Source: Hemerocallis citrina (lineage: Eukaryota > Streptophyta > Magnoliopsida > Asparagales > Asphodelaceae). From it: a DNA stretch of 64,000 nt. Every line of letters begins with the position of its first letter. The first letter of the stretch is position 1. The notes under the pieces are model-generated. The model was not told where the DNA came from, searched no databases, and saw nothing but the letters and a program-made list of their open reading frames with translations. This document shows positions 11,057-21,884 of the stretch, piece by piece. The position numbers and the translations under genes are program-made. Location: positions 86,000,853 through 86,064,852 of the forward strand of contig CM030367.1 in the NCBI GenBank assembly GCA_017893485.1, given 5' to 3'.

Positions 11057-11061
<5 letters not shown>
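9347..11061 (-). repeat. 5' LTR of TR-GAG element (1715 bp)
   Basis: Same sequence as 4332-6044 apart from one extra AG in the microsatellite at about 10411-10432. It carries the promoter for the minus-strand transcript. A CTATATATAC TATA-like box lies at about 10560-10569 on the minus strand, downstream (in element sense) of the CpG-rich block or overlapping the leader; the exact start site is unknown. Confidence 0.92.
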
Positions 11062-11098
<37 letters not shown>

Positions 11099-11168
11099 CT
11101 TCTATCACTCAATCCTGGCCGTTAGTTTTATTTTAAAAAAAAAAGAAAACAAATAAAAAAAAGGGAGA

Positions 11169-11397
11169 GACGGGGTTTGATACCCCGTCCGGGGTATCAT
11201 TCCGCGTCTGAGGGATTACTAAAAAAAAAATCATTTTTTATTTGGAGAGACGGGGTATCATACCCCGTCCGGGGTATGTATCCCCGTCCGACCTTTTAAA
11301 AAAAAAAATTAAGAAAATAGGAGAGACGGTATATGATCGTCCGTCTGAATCGATTAAAAAATAATTAAATCGAATAGACGGGGTATCATACCCCGTC
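11169..11397. repeat. GC-rich palindrome cluster, right side of Harbinger-like element
   Basis: Three or four copies of the GACGGGGTAT/ATACCCCGTC palindrome occur: a diverged composite at 11169-11208, an exact one at 11249-11269 followed by the same second half as the left copy, a degenerate short form near 11327-11345, and an exact 21-base copy at 11377-11397. They are separated by A/T-rich spacers. Their repetition within one element suggests internal amplification or a structural role. Confidence 0.75.
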
Positions 11398-11564
11398 CTT
11401 CATATTTTGAGAAAGTTCATTTCGTTTCTCATATTTGAGAAATGAGAATAGGAGCTTTGCCAAAAAATGGGAAAATGGGATATATAGCAAACGACTGTGG
11501 ATGCTCTAACGATTATCACTAATTTTATACTACTCTTGTACCACAAAAAATTGAAAAACTAATA

Positions 11565-12204
11565 TGATATGGATAAAATCAGAGCCGTACGATCTCAACA
11601 CGCATCTTAAAGCTTCTCATGGGCATTACAATAATTTTCCAACAAACAGCAGGCCCACTAAAGAACATGGGCCATTTTCAGACCCATCAGCTCGAATAGG
11701 TCGACAACTAAAGCATGCTTACAAGTTACAGTCTAAGAAAGAAGAATTTCCAGCTAATTACAACTGTCAGTCGAAACCTTCCAAATCAAGAATTAAACAA
11801 CTAATTTTACCCCATAACTAGGAGAATCTCCAACCAAATCTTAAAAGATACATTTTTAGTTTATCTTATGGAGTAAGACTCCTAGCCTTTAAATACTCTT
11901 CCTCCTCATTCGGTAGGTAATCAATATTTTCCCACAAAAAACTATAGTCTCCTTTCTTAGTTACTAACTTAAGCATCAAAAAGTCTTTTGCCAAGACCAA
12001 TCCCTGTGTTTAGACTTTCTACATGTTTTCCAAACATTTTCAGTCGTCCAGATCAAAGTCCAGATGTTCTCGGCCATTCAAATCGAGATCATGGAACTCC
12101 CAGCCAACCAGATTCAGATCTTAATTGATGGTCCAGATCATAGCTTTCCTTCTCAAAAAGAACTCATCATCTGATTGCTCCCACACCAGAAAAAAGCAAC
12201 AACA
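11565..12204 (+). repeat. 5' LTR of element A (about 640 bp)
   Basis: It starts TGATATGGATAAAATCAG and is homologous to 44581-44808, where the same start follows a G-rich tract. The right edge at 12204 is placed just before the primer-site motif and ends ACA. The tail holds short CCAGATC/CAGATC repeats. An ORF at 11564-11821 lies within the LTR and is not a gene. Confidence 0.8.
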
Positions 12205-12206
12205 GA

Positions 12207-12225
12207 TTGTCGGCGTCTGTGGGAA
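12207..12225 (+). promoter_or_regulatory. Primer-binding site of element A (Tat type, degenerate)
   Basis: TTGTCGGCGTCTGTGGGAA is very close to the TTGGCGCCGTCTGTGGGAA motif found immediately after the LTR in many plant Tat-lineage elements. Two or three bases differ, consistent with decay. Confidence 0.7.
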
Positions 12226-12267
12226 TGCCTCTCCGATCAATTTGTCCATTAACAACCACTTTCAGCC

Positions 12268-13447
12268 ATGGCTCCAAAAGGAAAGGGGAAGGCAGTGACC
12301 GACAGCTACCAAGTCGATCATCTTCCTCCTCTGCCGTCGCAACCACCTCGCCCATCGTCACAAACTCCTTGCTCGTCCTTGCAGCCTCCTCTCAACAGGG
12401 CGACTTCGGCAGGCTCTCAACACCGTCATTCTGAACCTCACCCGAATGAGTACCGGGTATCTGTCCACACAACCACCCCTAACCCTGCGCATCCTACGCA
12501 GTTAAACCTCCGCGACATCATCAACTCCCGACAGCAAGGGATGGACCTCCATCATTTCTTAGATGAAAGCACACTCGAGATGGAGCCCACCATTCAGAGC
12601 ACCAAAGGAGCAAGAGGAGTCCTTCCCACCGTCCACAGAAGCTTGATAGTCATCTTTGCCTCAAGGATGAAGAAGCAAGAGGAGCCTGACTCCAATCAGT
12701 TGGCGATCTCCCAAGAACAACAGAGAAGAGGAGGTACCCATCACCCAGGCTGAGTTCCGTGACTGCAAAGACCAAGTCTTCAAAGCCCTCCAAGTCATCC
12801 CAAACATAGATCGTCAAACACGTATCATCACCCTAAAACTGTGCAAGCGGAATAGTCTGGCACGTCAACTCGATTGAGAAGCAAGGTGATGCGGTCCTCC
12901 GTCTCCTCCAAGAAATGGATGATCACGTTGCTCAGAAAGGTTAAGAGGGAGAATGCCAAGGCAAGGGGTACCACCCCATCTAACCTCCCTTCACCAGGTT
13001 CATTATTGAAACCCATATTCCAGAGAACTTCAAGCCTCCTACTTTTGAATCAAACGATCGTGAATCCAACCCGGCAGTCACATCAAGCGTTTCAAAACTC
13101 TCATGATGATCCACAAAGCCTCCAACAGGCTCCTCTGCAGAGCTTTCCCTGCAACCCTGAAAGGATCTGCACGAGAATGGTACTCTGGTCACTCTCTGGG
13201 CTCTATCTTCTCCTTCGATTAGCTCGAGGAGCTCTTTCTCATACACTTCATCGCCGGACACAAGACCGAAAAGACTAGCGCTTCCTTGCTTAAATTGATA
13301 CAAAGAGGAGGGCAGCCGCTCAAGGACTATGTCATGAGTTTCACTGCTGAGTCAAGGTCCATTCATGCCCTTGACTCGGCGGTAACAGCAACCGCCTTCA
13401 AAAACATTATCCACGATGCCAGCCTTAAAGCATCTCTTGCGGACAAG
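12268..13447 (+). pseudogene. gag of element A, N-terminal and central part (broken)
   Basis: Starts MAPKGKGKAVTDSYQ and remains open to 12753, then continues in shifting frames. Recognisable Tat Gag motifs follow: FPATLKGSAREWYSGH (about 13143-13190), FEELFLIHFIAGHK (about 13216-13260) and LLKLIQRGGQPLKDYV with FTAESRSIHALDS (13286-13390). At least three frameshifts and a stop separate these pieces. The frame is cut at 13447 by insertion G and resumes at 19232. No functional Gag can be made. Confidence 0.85.
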
Positions 13448-14963
13448 TGTAACGCCCTGATTTCCTTAGCCAGAAAACCGTGACATAAGCCAGAATCTTT
13501 TCATTCAATTAGCCACAATATACAGAAAAACAAGAAAATTTAAATTTTTTTTATTCAACACAAATGTATTACAAGTCTGAATGTTATAAAACTGCAATAC
13601 ATTATATCAATGTTACAATAATGTCTTACAAGCCCAAGTGTTACAAACTTTCAATAATTTTACATCAGAGTATAATAAATAATTAATAACACTTGGTACT
13701 TCACTTGGATGATTCTCAACATTAAATAATTTACAACAGATATTACAATTGAAATAAAAACCAACACTGTGCTTCTCTTGCCTTGAGTCCTCCTGAATCC
13801 TGTACCTGTAGGTCTGCAATCCAGTACCTATTTGAGTGGGGACGTCAGTACATATACTAACGCTAAATATTGATTACAAGCAGCAGAATCTCAACTTCAA
13901 CAAACAGATTGATGAAAAGAGAAATGTGTAAATATAATTGATGTGTCAGTGTATGCTATGACTTAGACTCTAATGCAAGATTAACTAATGCAAGGATGGA
14001 CTTATTCTAATACAAGCGAGACTCTGGACAGTATGCAGCCCATAAATACATACGCCCATATCAAGAAGCTTCTTCATATTTAGGGATTTGAACCTGCGTA
14101 ATGAATTCTATTCTTGTACTCAACCTGATCCTGACAGATACAACGTGACTGATGAGGTTGCCTTGGATGGTCCAATCTCGCCAATGCAGTACCATAGTGG
14201 TGTCCATGTTTACCACTATCATCCGGTGAACTCACAAAAAAGCTAGACAAACCCAGAGTTACCGCTGCACAGGATAGCTCGAAGCATCCCATGTGGCACT
14301 CTTGACTCATAGAACAGTAGTCTATGGTCGGTTCAATTCTCCCTGTCATAGAACATGACGGAATTCTGGGGTCCATCCCCTAGTTCCGACAGGATAACTT
14401 ATCCCGTTCTTATCATGGCACTTCAAAAATTAACAGCCGAGATATGGATTTTGTGCTCCCAACTCGTGAGAAGGCACAGACCGTATCCCTTTGACAGGAA
14501 TGTAAAACCCATTAACACTACCTAGTGTCGGCCTATAGGACACGTCGGAACATAAGGTACCACCCCTAACACCAACTCCTTCCCTTCGGTGAAATAAAGA
14601 TAAAAATGGTTAAGTAACAATAGTTACAAGTTACTACCCTAACGATGTCACTAATCCTAAACAAACCGAGGGATGACAACAATGTTAATACAACATTCTA
14701 GGTCTCAATCTAGACATCGCAAGATAACTTTGCTAGGTGTTCAACCTAGACTTCCCAACGATCACCGTGGATCCCGCTCACAGCCTATTGATCCAAGACC
14801 CCGGTAATGCGAACTTACCTGCTTGCTACTACCCTAGACTTGGATTTCGTCCACGTTCCTGGCCCGCGATCAACCTACACCGGTTAAGATCTGACGGCGC
14901 ACGATGAGTGACTTGTCCACAGTCCTCGAGGAGTAAAATAAATACATGTCTTGATGGTCGTTG

Positions 14964-15404
14964 TGTGATGCCCCGCCCCAATACTCAAGAAAATTTATAC
15001 AGTTTATTTAATATTTATAGTATAACTGCCCACCACAGACTGCCTCATAAAAGATGCTATAGCTGATTGGTGACCTCTAATCCCAGGCAATTATATTTAT
15101 TAATATTTAATCTTTGTTAATTTCTGATATGGGATAATTCCAAATCACACTGGCTGCTGTTTCTCTCTTGCGTCAACATGGGCCCCTACCTTGGGTGCCA
15201 CGTCACCCGCAACACAGCGCCAGATAATGCCCAACAGAGCCCCGTGTGTGCCCCTCCCGCCTATCTACATCGCCCACCACGTGGGGCAACAACAGCTACT
15301 ACCGCTGTCCTGGCCCCCACCGCAGCCTACAAAATTCCATACACCCCCTATAGGAAATCCTATGGGGGCGGCCTCTAATTCCTTTATTATTATTATTATT
15401 ATTA

Positions 15405-15469
<65 letters not shown>

Positions 15470-15487
15470 AAATTACAGAGTGTTACA
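14964..15487 (-). repeat. LTR of H (left, 3' LTR)
   Basis: 524 bp containing a GC-rich block (15180-15375) and, near its end, (ATT)n followed by a long (AT)n microsatellite at about 15409-15466. Homologous to 15790-16332, with roughly 6-7% differences over the first 180 bases by eye. Confidence 0.85.
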
Positions 15488-15560
15488 TATGCCCTCTTTA
15501 GAAATCAGCATCCTCGCTGAGTACGGGGCATGCACAATCTAGTGCAGGATTTCCTTTCTA

Positions 15561-15770
15561 GCCGATGTGGAGCGAGAGTACCCTCAATCAGCTAATTCCG
15601 GGCCAGCACACTGACCACAACTCCCTCTCACACCACAGCTCCCTCTTAGGCATACATCTCGCCGATGTGGATGGGGTACCCTGATTCAGCTAATTCCGGG
15701 CCAGCGCACTGACCATAGCTTCCTCTCAGGCATACACTGCACCCATTCTTTTCTCACACTCGGTGTTGAA
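15561..15770 (-). repeat. Tandem duplication in H internal region, 100-bp period
   Basis: Two direct copies start GCCGATGTGG at 15561 and 15661 and share CAGCTAATTCCGGGCCAGC and an AGGCATACA end. Together they make up most of the 302-bp internal region, so the element has almost no unique internal sequence. Confidence 0.8.
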
Positions 15771-15775
15771 AGTCG

Positions 15776-15787
15776 GCTCTGATACCA
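15776..15787 (-). promoter_or_regulatory. Primer-binding site of H, tRNA-iMet type
   Basis: GCTCTGATACCA on the plus strand is identical to the 3' end of plant initiator-Met tRNA. On the element strand it reads TGGTATCAGAGC, two bases inside the 5' LTR. Confidence 0.88.
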
Positions 15788-15789
15788 TT

Positions 15790-16212
15790 TGTAATGCCCC
15801 GCCCCAATACTCAGACAATTTATACATTTTATTTATTATTTATAGTACAACTTCCCACCACAGACTGCCTCATAAAAGATGTTATAGCTGATTGGTGACC
15901 TCTAATCCTAGGCAATTATATTTATTATTATTTAATCTTTGTTAATCTTTGATATGGGATAATTCCAAATCACATCGACCGTTGTTTCTCTCTTGCATCA
16001 ACGTTGGCCCCCTACCTTGGGCGTCATGTCACCCGCAACACAGCGCCAGACATCACTCAAAAGAGCCTCGTGTGTGCCCTGCCTGCCTATCAACATCACC
16101 CACCACGTGGGAAACAGCAGCAGCTGCTGCTGCTGTCCTGGGCCCCATGGCAGCCCCACAAATTCCATACACCCCTGTAGGAAATCCTATAGGGGTGGCC
16201 TCTAATTCCTTT

Positions 16213-16285
<73 letters not shown>

Positions 16286-16332
16286 AAATTACGTGGGGGG
16301 GCGGGGGGGGGGGGGGGGAGGGGGGGTGTACA
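15790..16332 (-). repeat. LTR of H (right, 5' LTR)
   Basis: 543 bp, homologous to the left LTR. It contains an (AT)n tract at about 16218-16281 and then a nearly pure G run (about 16295-16326) not present in the left copy, just before the terminal TGTACA. Confidence 0.85.
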
Positions 16333-16365
16333 CGATGGCCCCTAGGGTAACGATATTGCCCTAGA

Positions 16366-16645
16366 CGAGCTCAACATGCATCGTACGAGCTAACAAGCTA
16401 CATACGAGCTCAACAAATCACATATGAGCCCAACGAGCTACATATGAACCAACAAACTACATACAAGCCAACAAGCTACGTATGAGACAAACCACTACAT
16501 ACGAGACAAAGAGCTACATATGAGATAAAAAAAATACATACGATCCTGACAAGCTACGTTTGAGCAAAACAACTTACATACGAGCCAACTAGCTACGTAT
16601 GAGCCAAATGAATTATATACGAGCCAACTAGCTACGTATGCGACA
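16366..16645 (-). repeat. Short-period repeat field (ACGAGC-CTACATA units)
   Basis: About a dozen loose repeats of a 20-25-base unit, of the type ACGAGCCAACAAGCTACATA, with many substitutions. They lie inside solo LTR G just after insertion H. Confidence 0.7.
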
Positions 16646-16805
16646 ACAAACTGCTAATAATTAGCACTAACCAATTCCCAACATGAAACACGACTCATGA
16701 GCACATAGGAATACATCTAGATCCTAAATGAGTGCTTGAATATGGAAGAACAACAAAAATAACTCAACAGAGAATCAGCCCGATCAGTCGAGCGGCTTGC
16801 TAAAA

Positions 16806-18230
16806 TATTGTAAAATTCATAACAAATGCTAAGCTTACCAGAATCTAACAAAATTAGACTCTTCGGAAATGTAGAAACCTATAATTCAATTTTCTAGTTG
16901 ACAACTTTCTTAAATTCAGTCAACAACAGGTAAGAAAAATCCCTAACTCTCAAATAGTGAACTCAGGCAACAGGAAGGTTACTGCTGAATCTTTTAAAAT
17001 TCATAACACTTGCTACACTTATCGGAATTTAACAAAATTAGATTTTTTTAGAAATGTAGAAACCTCTACCACAAATCTTTAGTTGACAACTTCCTCAAAT
17101 TCAGCCAACAAAAGGTAGAAAAATCTCTAACTCTCAAACAGTGAGCTCATCCAAAAGGCAGACTACTATAAAAACTTGTAAAATTCATAACTGATGCTAC
17201 ACTTATCGAAATTTTTAGAAATGTGGGAATCCCTAATACAATTCTCTAGTTGACAAACTTCTCAAATTCAGTCAACAAAGGGTTGGAAAATCCTTTAACA
17301 TCTCAACAGTGAGCTCAACCAAAAGGCAAGCTACTGCTGAATCTAGAAAAATTCATAATTGATGCTATATTTATCAGAATCTAACAAAATTAGACTTTAT
17401 GGAAAGGTAGAAACCTATACTACAATTTTCTAGTTGTTAACTTTCTCAAATTCAGTGGATAAGAGCTACAAAAATTTCTAACACCCTAAACAGTAAGCTA
17501 AGCCAAAAAGGCCAACCGCTGTTAAACTTGTAAAAATCATAACTGATGCTATGTGTATCAGAATCTAACAAAATTAGAATTTATAGAAAGATAAGAACTT
17601 CTAATACAACTTTCTAGTTGATAACTTTCTCAAATTCAGTCAACATGATGAAGAAAAAGCCCCTAACATATCAACAGTGAACTCAGCCATAAAAGTAGGC
17701 TGCTGTTGAACTAAAAAAAATCGTAACAGATGCTACACTTATCGGAATCTAACAAATTAATACTTTTTAGAAATGTGAGAACATCTACTATAACTCTCTA
17801 TTTGACAACCTTCTCAGATTCAGTAAACAAAGGCTATAAAAATCCCTAACTCCCAAACAGTGAACTCGGCCCAAAAAGGTAGTTGTTGTTCAACTTGTAA
17901 AATTCATAACCGATGCTACACTTATCAAAATCTAACAAAATTAGACTTTTTAGAAATCTATAAACTTATACTAAAACTCTCTAGTTGACAACTTCACCCA
18001 GCTCTAAGTGTACAATAAGTTATACTAATTTAAAGTTCAACATTTTACTTAAAACAGAGTAGCTTTTAAGGAAGCTACTGACCTGAACTTGTAAAATTCA
18101 TTTCTGATGCTACGCTTATTGGAATCCAACAAAATAATACTTTTTAGAAACCTATAACCGTCTAGTATGATTCTCTAGTTGACAACTTTCTCAAATTTCT
18201 TATAGAATTCAAGTTATGCATTTCTAACCA
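16806..18230 (-). repeat. 184-bp tandem array inside solo LTR G, eight units
   Basis: The marker AAATTCATAAC-GATGCTAC recurs at 16813, 16997, 17181, 17349, 17533, 17717, 17900 and 18094, giving a period of mostly 183-184 bp (range 168-194). Each unit also carries AATCTAACAAAATTAGA, a CTAGTTGACAACTTTCTCA block and a CAGTGA(A/G)CTCAGCC block. Copies are diverged. The unit resembles the degenerate sub-repeats (AGTTATGA...) in LTRs of the other chromoviruses here, but in G it forms a regular array. Confidence 0.85.
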
Positions 18231-18861
18231 TCAATCTATCAACATTCAACTTAAATTCTGGATTTTTATCATTTTATTAAGTTCTTTCACATCAATCTTA
18301 TATGTAAAATACTTCTAGTTCACAATACTTATATGCATAATGAATTAGTCTAAGTCTTAAGATTATTAACATACAACATAATAACAACAATAACAACAAA
18401 AATAACAACAAGAGTTGAGAATCCCTCACCCAAAAACTTGTTGGAAGAACTAGTTTGTTTCTTCTCCTTCCTTGTTCTTGCTCCTCTTTAAGAACAACCC
18501 ATGAATAATTAACCCACTCTATTTTTTGATTTAATCTCTTTCTTTTCTCTCTTTCTTTCTCTTCCAATTATTTTTCTACTCAAGAACAAGCAAAAGAAGA
18601 AGAAGAAGAAATATGAGAAGAAGAGAGGGTGAGATGAGAGAATGAGGGAAATAAAAATGAAATGGGGCTTTTGCCCTAGGTTTGGCCAGCCATGGCTTAA
18701 ATAGGGAGAGGGGGTTGAGGGTGTGGGTGAAAAGAAGCCAAGTGTCTTCAATTTTGTGGCTCAACAATTGTGAGATCAATTTGCAAATTAATATATTACA
18801 ATCAATACCCAATCTAATCCTAGCCATCCAATTGATCATGATTGATAAAAAAAAAATTCCC

Positions 18862-19231
18862 AAAATCACATACTACATGATTTTGTACAAACGTACGAAA
18901 TCGACACAATACATATATGTACATACTAATATATATATGGATAATTTTTATTAGTTAAACTAACTAATCTCCACAAAAATATTTTAATTCTGAAAATAAA
19001 ATAAAATAATAAAAATAATGATATTAATATCAGACCGGGATATTACAGATATTTTCTTAAAACGCATATTATATGATTTTATACAAGTGCACAAAATCGA
19101 TATGATACATATATATAATATGTATATATATAACTTTTATTAGTTAAAACTAAGTAATTTCCATTAGGAATTTTTTAATTTTAAAATAATAATAATAATA
19201 ATATAATATACTATCCGACCGAGATATTACA
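18862..19231 (-). repeat. Tandem duplication of the terminal about 185 bp of G
   Basis: The segment ending CAGACCGGGATATTACA at 19046 is followed by a diverged second copy ending CCGACCGAGATATTACA at 19231. Both contain TATATGATTTT/CTACATGATTTT, CAAAATCGATATGATAC-like and TTTTTATTAGTTAAA blocks. Confidence 0.75.
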
Positions 19232-19611
19232 ACAAGTCTCCTCAGGGCTTCTCCAAGCTCCTGCTAGGATGTGAGAAGTACATCTGAGTTGAAGAGACTC
19301 TTCATCCTTAAGACAGTAGCAAACCCTCATCCGGGAACAAAGAAAAAAGTATGAATGAGGAGGGCCCCAAGAAGTCCTAGAAGGACATCAGTCAGTGTCG
19401 CCTTCCCCCGGTCCCTCGTTTCCACAAGTTCACCCTTCTCAATGCTAGTATATCAATAGTCCTTATGGAAATTGAATAAGATACTCTGCCCCCACCCCTC
19501 GCTTATAGGCAACAAGAGGAGGGATAAGTACCAATGGTGCAGTTTCCATAGGGGACATGGTCACGATACAGGTTAGTGTCGTGCTCTCAAATATGAAATT
19601 GAAGCTCTTAT
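19232..19611 (+). pseudogene. gag of element A, C-terminal part (broken)
   Basis: Continues A's gag after insertion G. Visible are FTLLNAS (about 19430) and the Tat nucleocapsid region KRRDKYQWCSFHRGHGHDTG followed by C-R-A-L-K (19510-19600), a CX2(F)H-type knuckle with a stop just before its last cysteine. Stops and shifts are frequent. It is cut at 19611 by solo LTR F. Confidence 0.82.
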
Positions 19612-21884
19612 TGTTAGTGTATGCCCTAGAGGCCAGTTGTGTAGTGACATTAGTAGTTTACAATGCATCATGATATTTATTTTATATACGAGGCATTTTA
19701 TTTATTTTGTTATTTATTGTGATTAAATGAACATAATAAAGTCCTTAGAATAGTAGGTTCAATACCATAAGACATCAAGTGTATGACTTGAATGTGAGAT
19801 CCTATTGGTTGTAATCAGAAAACTATTCTTAAATATCCATAGTCAAGTATTATTATGAATTAGGACAACAATAATACATAGAGACTAGTATGTGCATAGA
19901 CTGATGACCATATCTCACGGGTCATGGATATGAGATATCAAGTCTTCACATGGGTACACATTAGAGTAATAATGGACTGGACTGACCCACCATGAGAACG
20001 CTGCATGGATCGTTACGTGAGTGTCATAAGCGGTTCTCACAGTGACCATGGTGTACGTAGTCCTTTGACTTGAAGTCACTACGGTTCCCTACATGAGAAT
20101 TTATAGGTTTTAATGCCGTCAAACTTTGCCTGTAATATGGTGATTATAAAGTTGACTATTGGATATACTATAAATCATGCAGAGGGATGTGAGTGACTTA
20201 GATAGGATTTATCTCTCTTACATAACAGGAGCGATATCTATGAGTCCCGTGATTGAGTGAGACTGCAAAATTCATGGCCATTCTCAAATGAGTCGATATG
20301 AGATATTGATCTCATTTATTTTGGTAGGTCTACTTGGACATCAAGAAACCAAATATGGAACTATACAAGGGTGACACGCTCTATGCCTTGTGGTCAATTA
20401 AGATATCTGGACAAAAGGACTATACTACTTAGTAACATTGGGTACGGATAGATTATATCAAATCACTGACATTTCCGTTACTTGAGTAGCAGTGATGTAT
20501 TGCTAGATACTGCTCACTGTTTGTAACACTATAATAGGATTTTAGTATTACTGTCAACGGAATGAGAACATATTGGGTCACACAGTTGGAATGGATCTGT
20601 AACCCACGTTACCGTCTATACGTGTTTTCTGCGTATATTTTTCTTTCTGTATTTTAATTCCTTATAAATTCTTTTCTGCTCTCTAATTCATTTTTATTCA
20701 TCTTGGACTTTCTATTAAAGTAAATTCTAAACATCAATTGTATTTGTAGTCATTTTCAAATGATTATATACTTTAATTGTAGAAATTTTATTCTATTTTT
20801 ATTTTAATTATTTATAACTTAGACCAGGTCAATTGTTATTATTTGATTATTTTAACTAATTTGAACTATTCTATAAAACAATATTAGATTTATTAATTTT
20901 GAACTTTAGCCCAATCCCGGTCCATTCTATAATTCGTCTAAATTATTTATTTGGCAAACCATATTTAATCCCTAGTCCATAGTATTTTATTATCTTATTA
21001 TTGATTGAAGCCCAACCTTTTATCCCTTCTATAATTATTTAGTTTATTTTTGTGAAGCATAAACCTAAAGCCCAAGTCTATTATTTCAAGCCCACACTTT
21101 TTAACCCTAAACAAATCATATTGGATCCTAACCCAAACCCACATTTTAAAACCCACTACCCAAACCCAACCAAATCCCCTCATCTCTCATAACTTCACCC
21201 ACTTTCCACTAATTACTGCCCACTATCTCTTCTAGTAACCCCATAATAAGTACCCATTATAATATAATATATTGTTATAAAATACCCCCGTACGCACTCC
21301 CCCCCCCACTCTTTCTCTTGCCTCGATCCTCTCTCTTCTCTCTCTCTTTTCTCCTTCTCCCTCTGTTCCAAAACAGAGCACACCCACTTTCACCCAGAGC
21401 TCCTGCACCCTCGCCGTTGCCTCCCATCTGAGCTCCCTCTCGTGACCACTTTCAAACCGCGACTCCGCAACACCCATCGACGCCCTGTCTCCACCGAAGA
21501 ACCCATCAGCACCACCGCTCGTCGTCCACCCCTCGCCTCACCCTCTTCAACTTTGCCTAAACCCATCACCCTCATCATTACATCATCACTCCTGCCATGG
21601 CCAGCAACCATCGAAACCCTCCATCCTCACCTCGCACCTTGTTCCACCACCTGTCGCCCTTCTTCTCTGTCATCTTCCTGCCTCCCCTTGAGCCACCAAT
21701 CAGCTGTTGCCTCTGCCATTTCCATCGACCCAACTCCCGACCGCCCACCTCCTTCTTCATCTTCTTCCTCATGACTCATCTCGCGACCCCACACCCCGAT
21801 CGCCTTACTCCCTCTCCACCTCTGCTGCCTGCAACTCCACCAGAGCTCACCTCCTTCACTTCGCCGACCCCCCACCGCAAGCAC

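Larger units (their letters stand above)
4332..11061 (-). mobile_element. Young gag-only LTR retrotransposon (TR-GAG type)
   Basis: Two LTRs (4332-6044 and 9347-11061) begin TG and end CA and enclose a 3.3-kb internal region. The element is flanked by TATAT on both sides (4327-4331 and 11062-11066). Reading the minus strand, the order is 5' LTR (right), Asp-tRNA primer site, gag, a noncoding spacer and polypurine tract, 3' LTR (left). There is no protease, RT or integrase, so transposition must depend on enzymes from another element. The Asp-type primer site and gag style point to an Athila/Tat relative. The LTRs differ only by one AG dinucleotide in a microsatellite, which indicates a very recent insertion. 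Confidence 0.92.
3950..11506. mobile_element. Harbinger/Tourist-like non-autonomous element split by TR-GAG
   Basis: The ends are inverted: GAGCATCCACAGTCGTTT on the left (3950-3967) and its exact complement on the right (ending 11506). Both sides carry TAA (3947-3949 and 11507-11509), the TWA duplication typical of PIF/Harbinger. Without the nested retrotransposon (6730 bp plus 5-bp duplication) it is about 822 bp. It encodes no transposase. Internally it carries several GC-rich palindromes in otherwise AT-rich sequence and a (TA)n tract into which the retrotransposon inserted. The superfamily call rests on termini and duplication only. Confidence 0.75.
14964..16332 (-). mobile_element. H: very small noncoding LTR retrotransposon (TRIM-like)
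   Basis: Two LTRs of 524 bp (14964-15487) and 543 bp (15790-16332) flank only 302 bp. Both begin TGTRATGCCCCGCCCC and end TGTTACA/TGTACA. Flanking 5-mers are cgttg and cgatg (one mismatch). On the minus strand the 5' LTR is the right copy, followed after two bases by an initiator-Met primer site and, before the other LTR, by a purine-rich AAAGAGGGCATA. There is no coding capacity, so it must rely on an autonomous chromovirus. Confidence 0.85.
13448..19231 (-). mobile_element. G: chromovirus-like solo LTR inserted in A's gag
   Basis: Begins TGTAACGCCCTGATTTCC and ends GAGATATTACA, flanked by ACAAG on both sides (13443-13447 and 19232-19236). There is no internal coding region, so it is a solo LTR of about 4.4 kb once H is removed. 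On the minus strand it starts TGTAATATCTCGGTCGG, a style seen in Tekay/Del LTRs, and has a promoter-like TATTTAA at 18697-18703. It contains a 20-25-bp repeat field and a 184-bp tandem array. Its terminal 185 bp are duplicated. Confidence 0.85.

Noticed and set aside
11564..11821. 85-codon ORF at the start of element A
   Set aside because: It coincides with the LTR and is broken in the homologous 3' LTR.
15776..15787. tRNA gene suggested by the initiator-Met 3' end sequence (also 56033-56044 and, Asp-type, 9323-9340)
   Set aside because: Only the last 12-18 bases match a tRNA; position next to LTRs shows they are primer-binding sites.
16806..18230. CRISPR-like array
   Set aside because: Units are long (184 bp), contiguous and diverged, with no short repeat-spacer alternation, and the DNA is plant nuclear.
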